Source: Rhodanobacter sp. B05 (GTDB lineage Bacteria; Pseudomonadota; Gammaproteobacteria; Xanthomonadales; Rhodanobacteraceae). Taken from it: DNA of 64,000 nt. Made by a program: the position numbers and the translations under genes. Positions 63,979-64,000 of this stretch are shown here, piece after piece (the stretch's first letter is position 1; each line of letters opens with the position of its first letter). The DNA lies in the NCBI RefSeq assembly GCF_002001085.1, contig NZ_MUNU01000012.1, positions 179,046 through 243,045 of the forward strand, given 5' to 3'. The notes under the pieces are model-generated. The model saw only the letters and a list, made by a program, of their open reading frames with translations. It was not told the origin of the DNA and searched no databases.

Positions 63979-64000
63979 AGCCCCTGGCGGTGACCTACTC
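63979..64000 (-). rRNA. rrf: 3' end of a 5S rRNA gene (partial)
   Basis: The complement of the last bases reads GAGTAGGTCACCGCCAGGGG, matching the conserved 3' strand of bacterial 5S rRNA (E. coli GAGTAGGGAACTGCCAGGC). It is followed on the same strand by terminators. The rest of the gene, and presumably an rrn operon, lies beyond the window. Confidence 0.75.

Overview
The window looks like a chromosome segment of a high-GC gammaproteobacterium of the Xanthomonadales (Rhodanobacter, Dyella or Xanthomonas relatives). The grounds are the split class II ribonucleotide reductase, the abundance of large TonB-dependent receptors, FecI/FecR regulation, the intergenic repeat whose translation reads VIPVKAGIQ, and general gene style. 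This is inferred without any database search.

Layout. (1) 1-10646 is a lasso-peptide locus. It holds FecR (partial) and an ECF sigma factor (minus), a GntR regulator, a 46-residue lasso precursor with biosynthesis proteins B and C (plus), and then, convergently, a lasso-peptide isopeptidase and a TonB-dependent receptor with an N-terminal signalling domain (minus). Together they form a make, sense, import and linearise circuit. (2) About 10.7-29.1 kb is an accessory island, visibly less GC-rich than its surroundings. It holds tandem XRE regulators with palindromic operators, a broken third XRE copy carrying a 50-bp perfect palindrome, and a four-gene DISARM-like operon (N6-adenine methylase, a large DrmE-like protein, DrmA helicase, DrmB/DUF1998). 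After these come a frameshifted HEPN gene, a DUF4365 nuclease-like gene, and a two-gene operon of an NA37 nucleoid-associated protein plus a membrane protein.

(3) 29.2-41.5 kb returns to core-like sequence: NrdJb, a lysine/alanine-rich histone-like protein, NrdJa, a DegP/DegQ-type protease, a PstS-like protein with a LysM domain, a HAD hydrolase, an M17 aminopeptidase and a second large TonB-dependent receptor. (4) 41.8-45.9 kb holds a TPR-sulfotransferase, an aspartyl/asparaginyl hydroxylase-like protein and a SAM methyltransferase. (5) 46.0-59.3 kb is one long minus-strand block: Prc protease, LipA, LipB, DUF493, D,D-carboxypeptidase, RlpA, MltB, RodA, PBP2, MreD, MreC, MreB. This is the rod-shape and septal-wall gene set. 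(6) 59.6-63.6 kb holds a PfkB-family kinase and glpK-glpD. The window ends in triplicated terminators next to the 3' end of a 5S rRNA gene that is transcribed leftwards.

The most notable content is the lasso-peptide circuit, which predicts a 7-residue-ring peptide and has a ribosome-binding site inside a hairpin, and the atypical DISARM-like island with its neighbouring NA37/membrane-protein pair.
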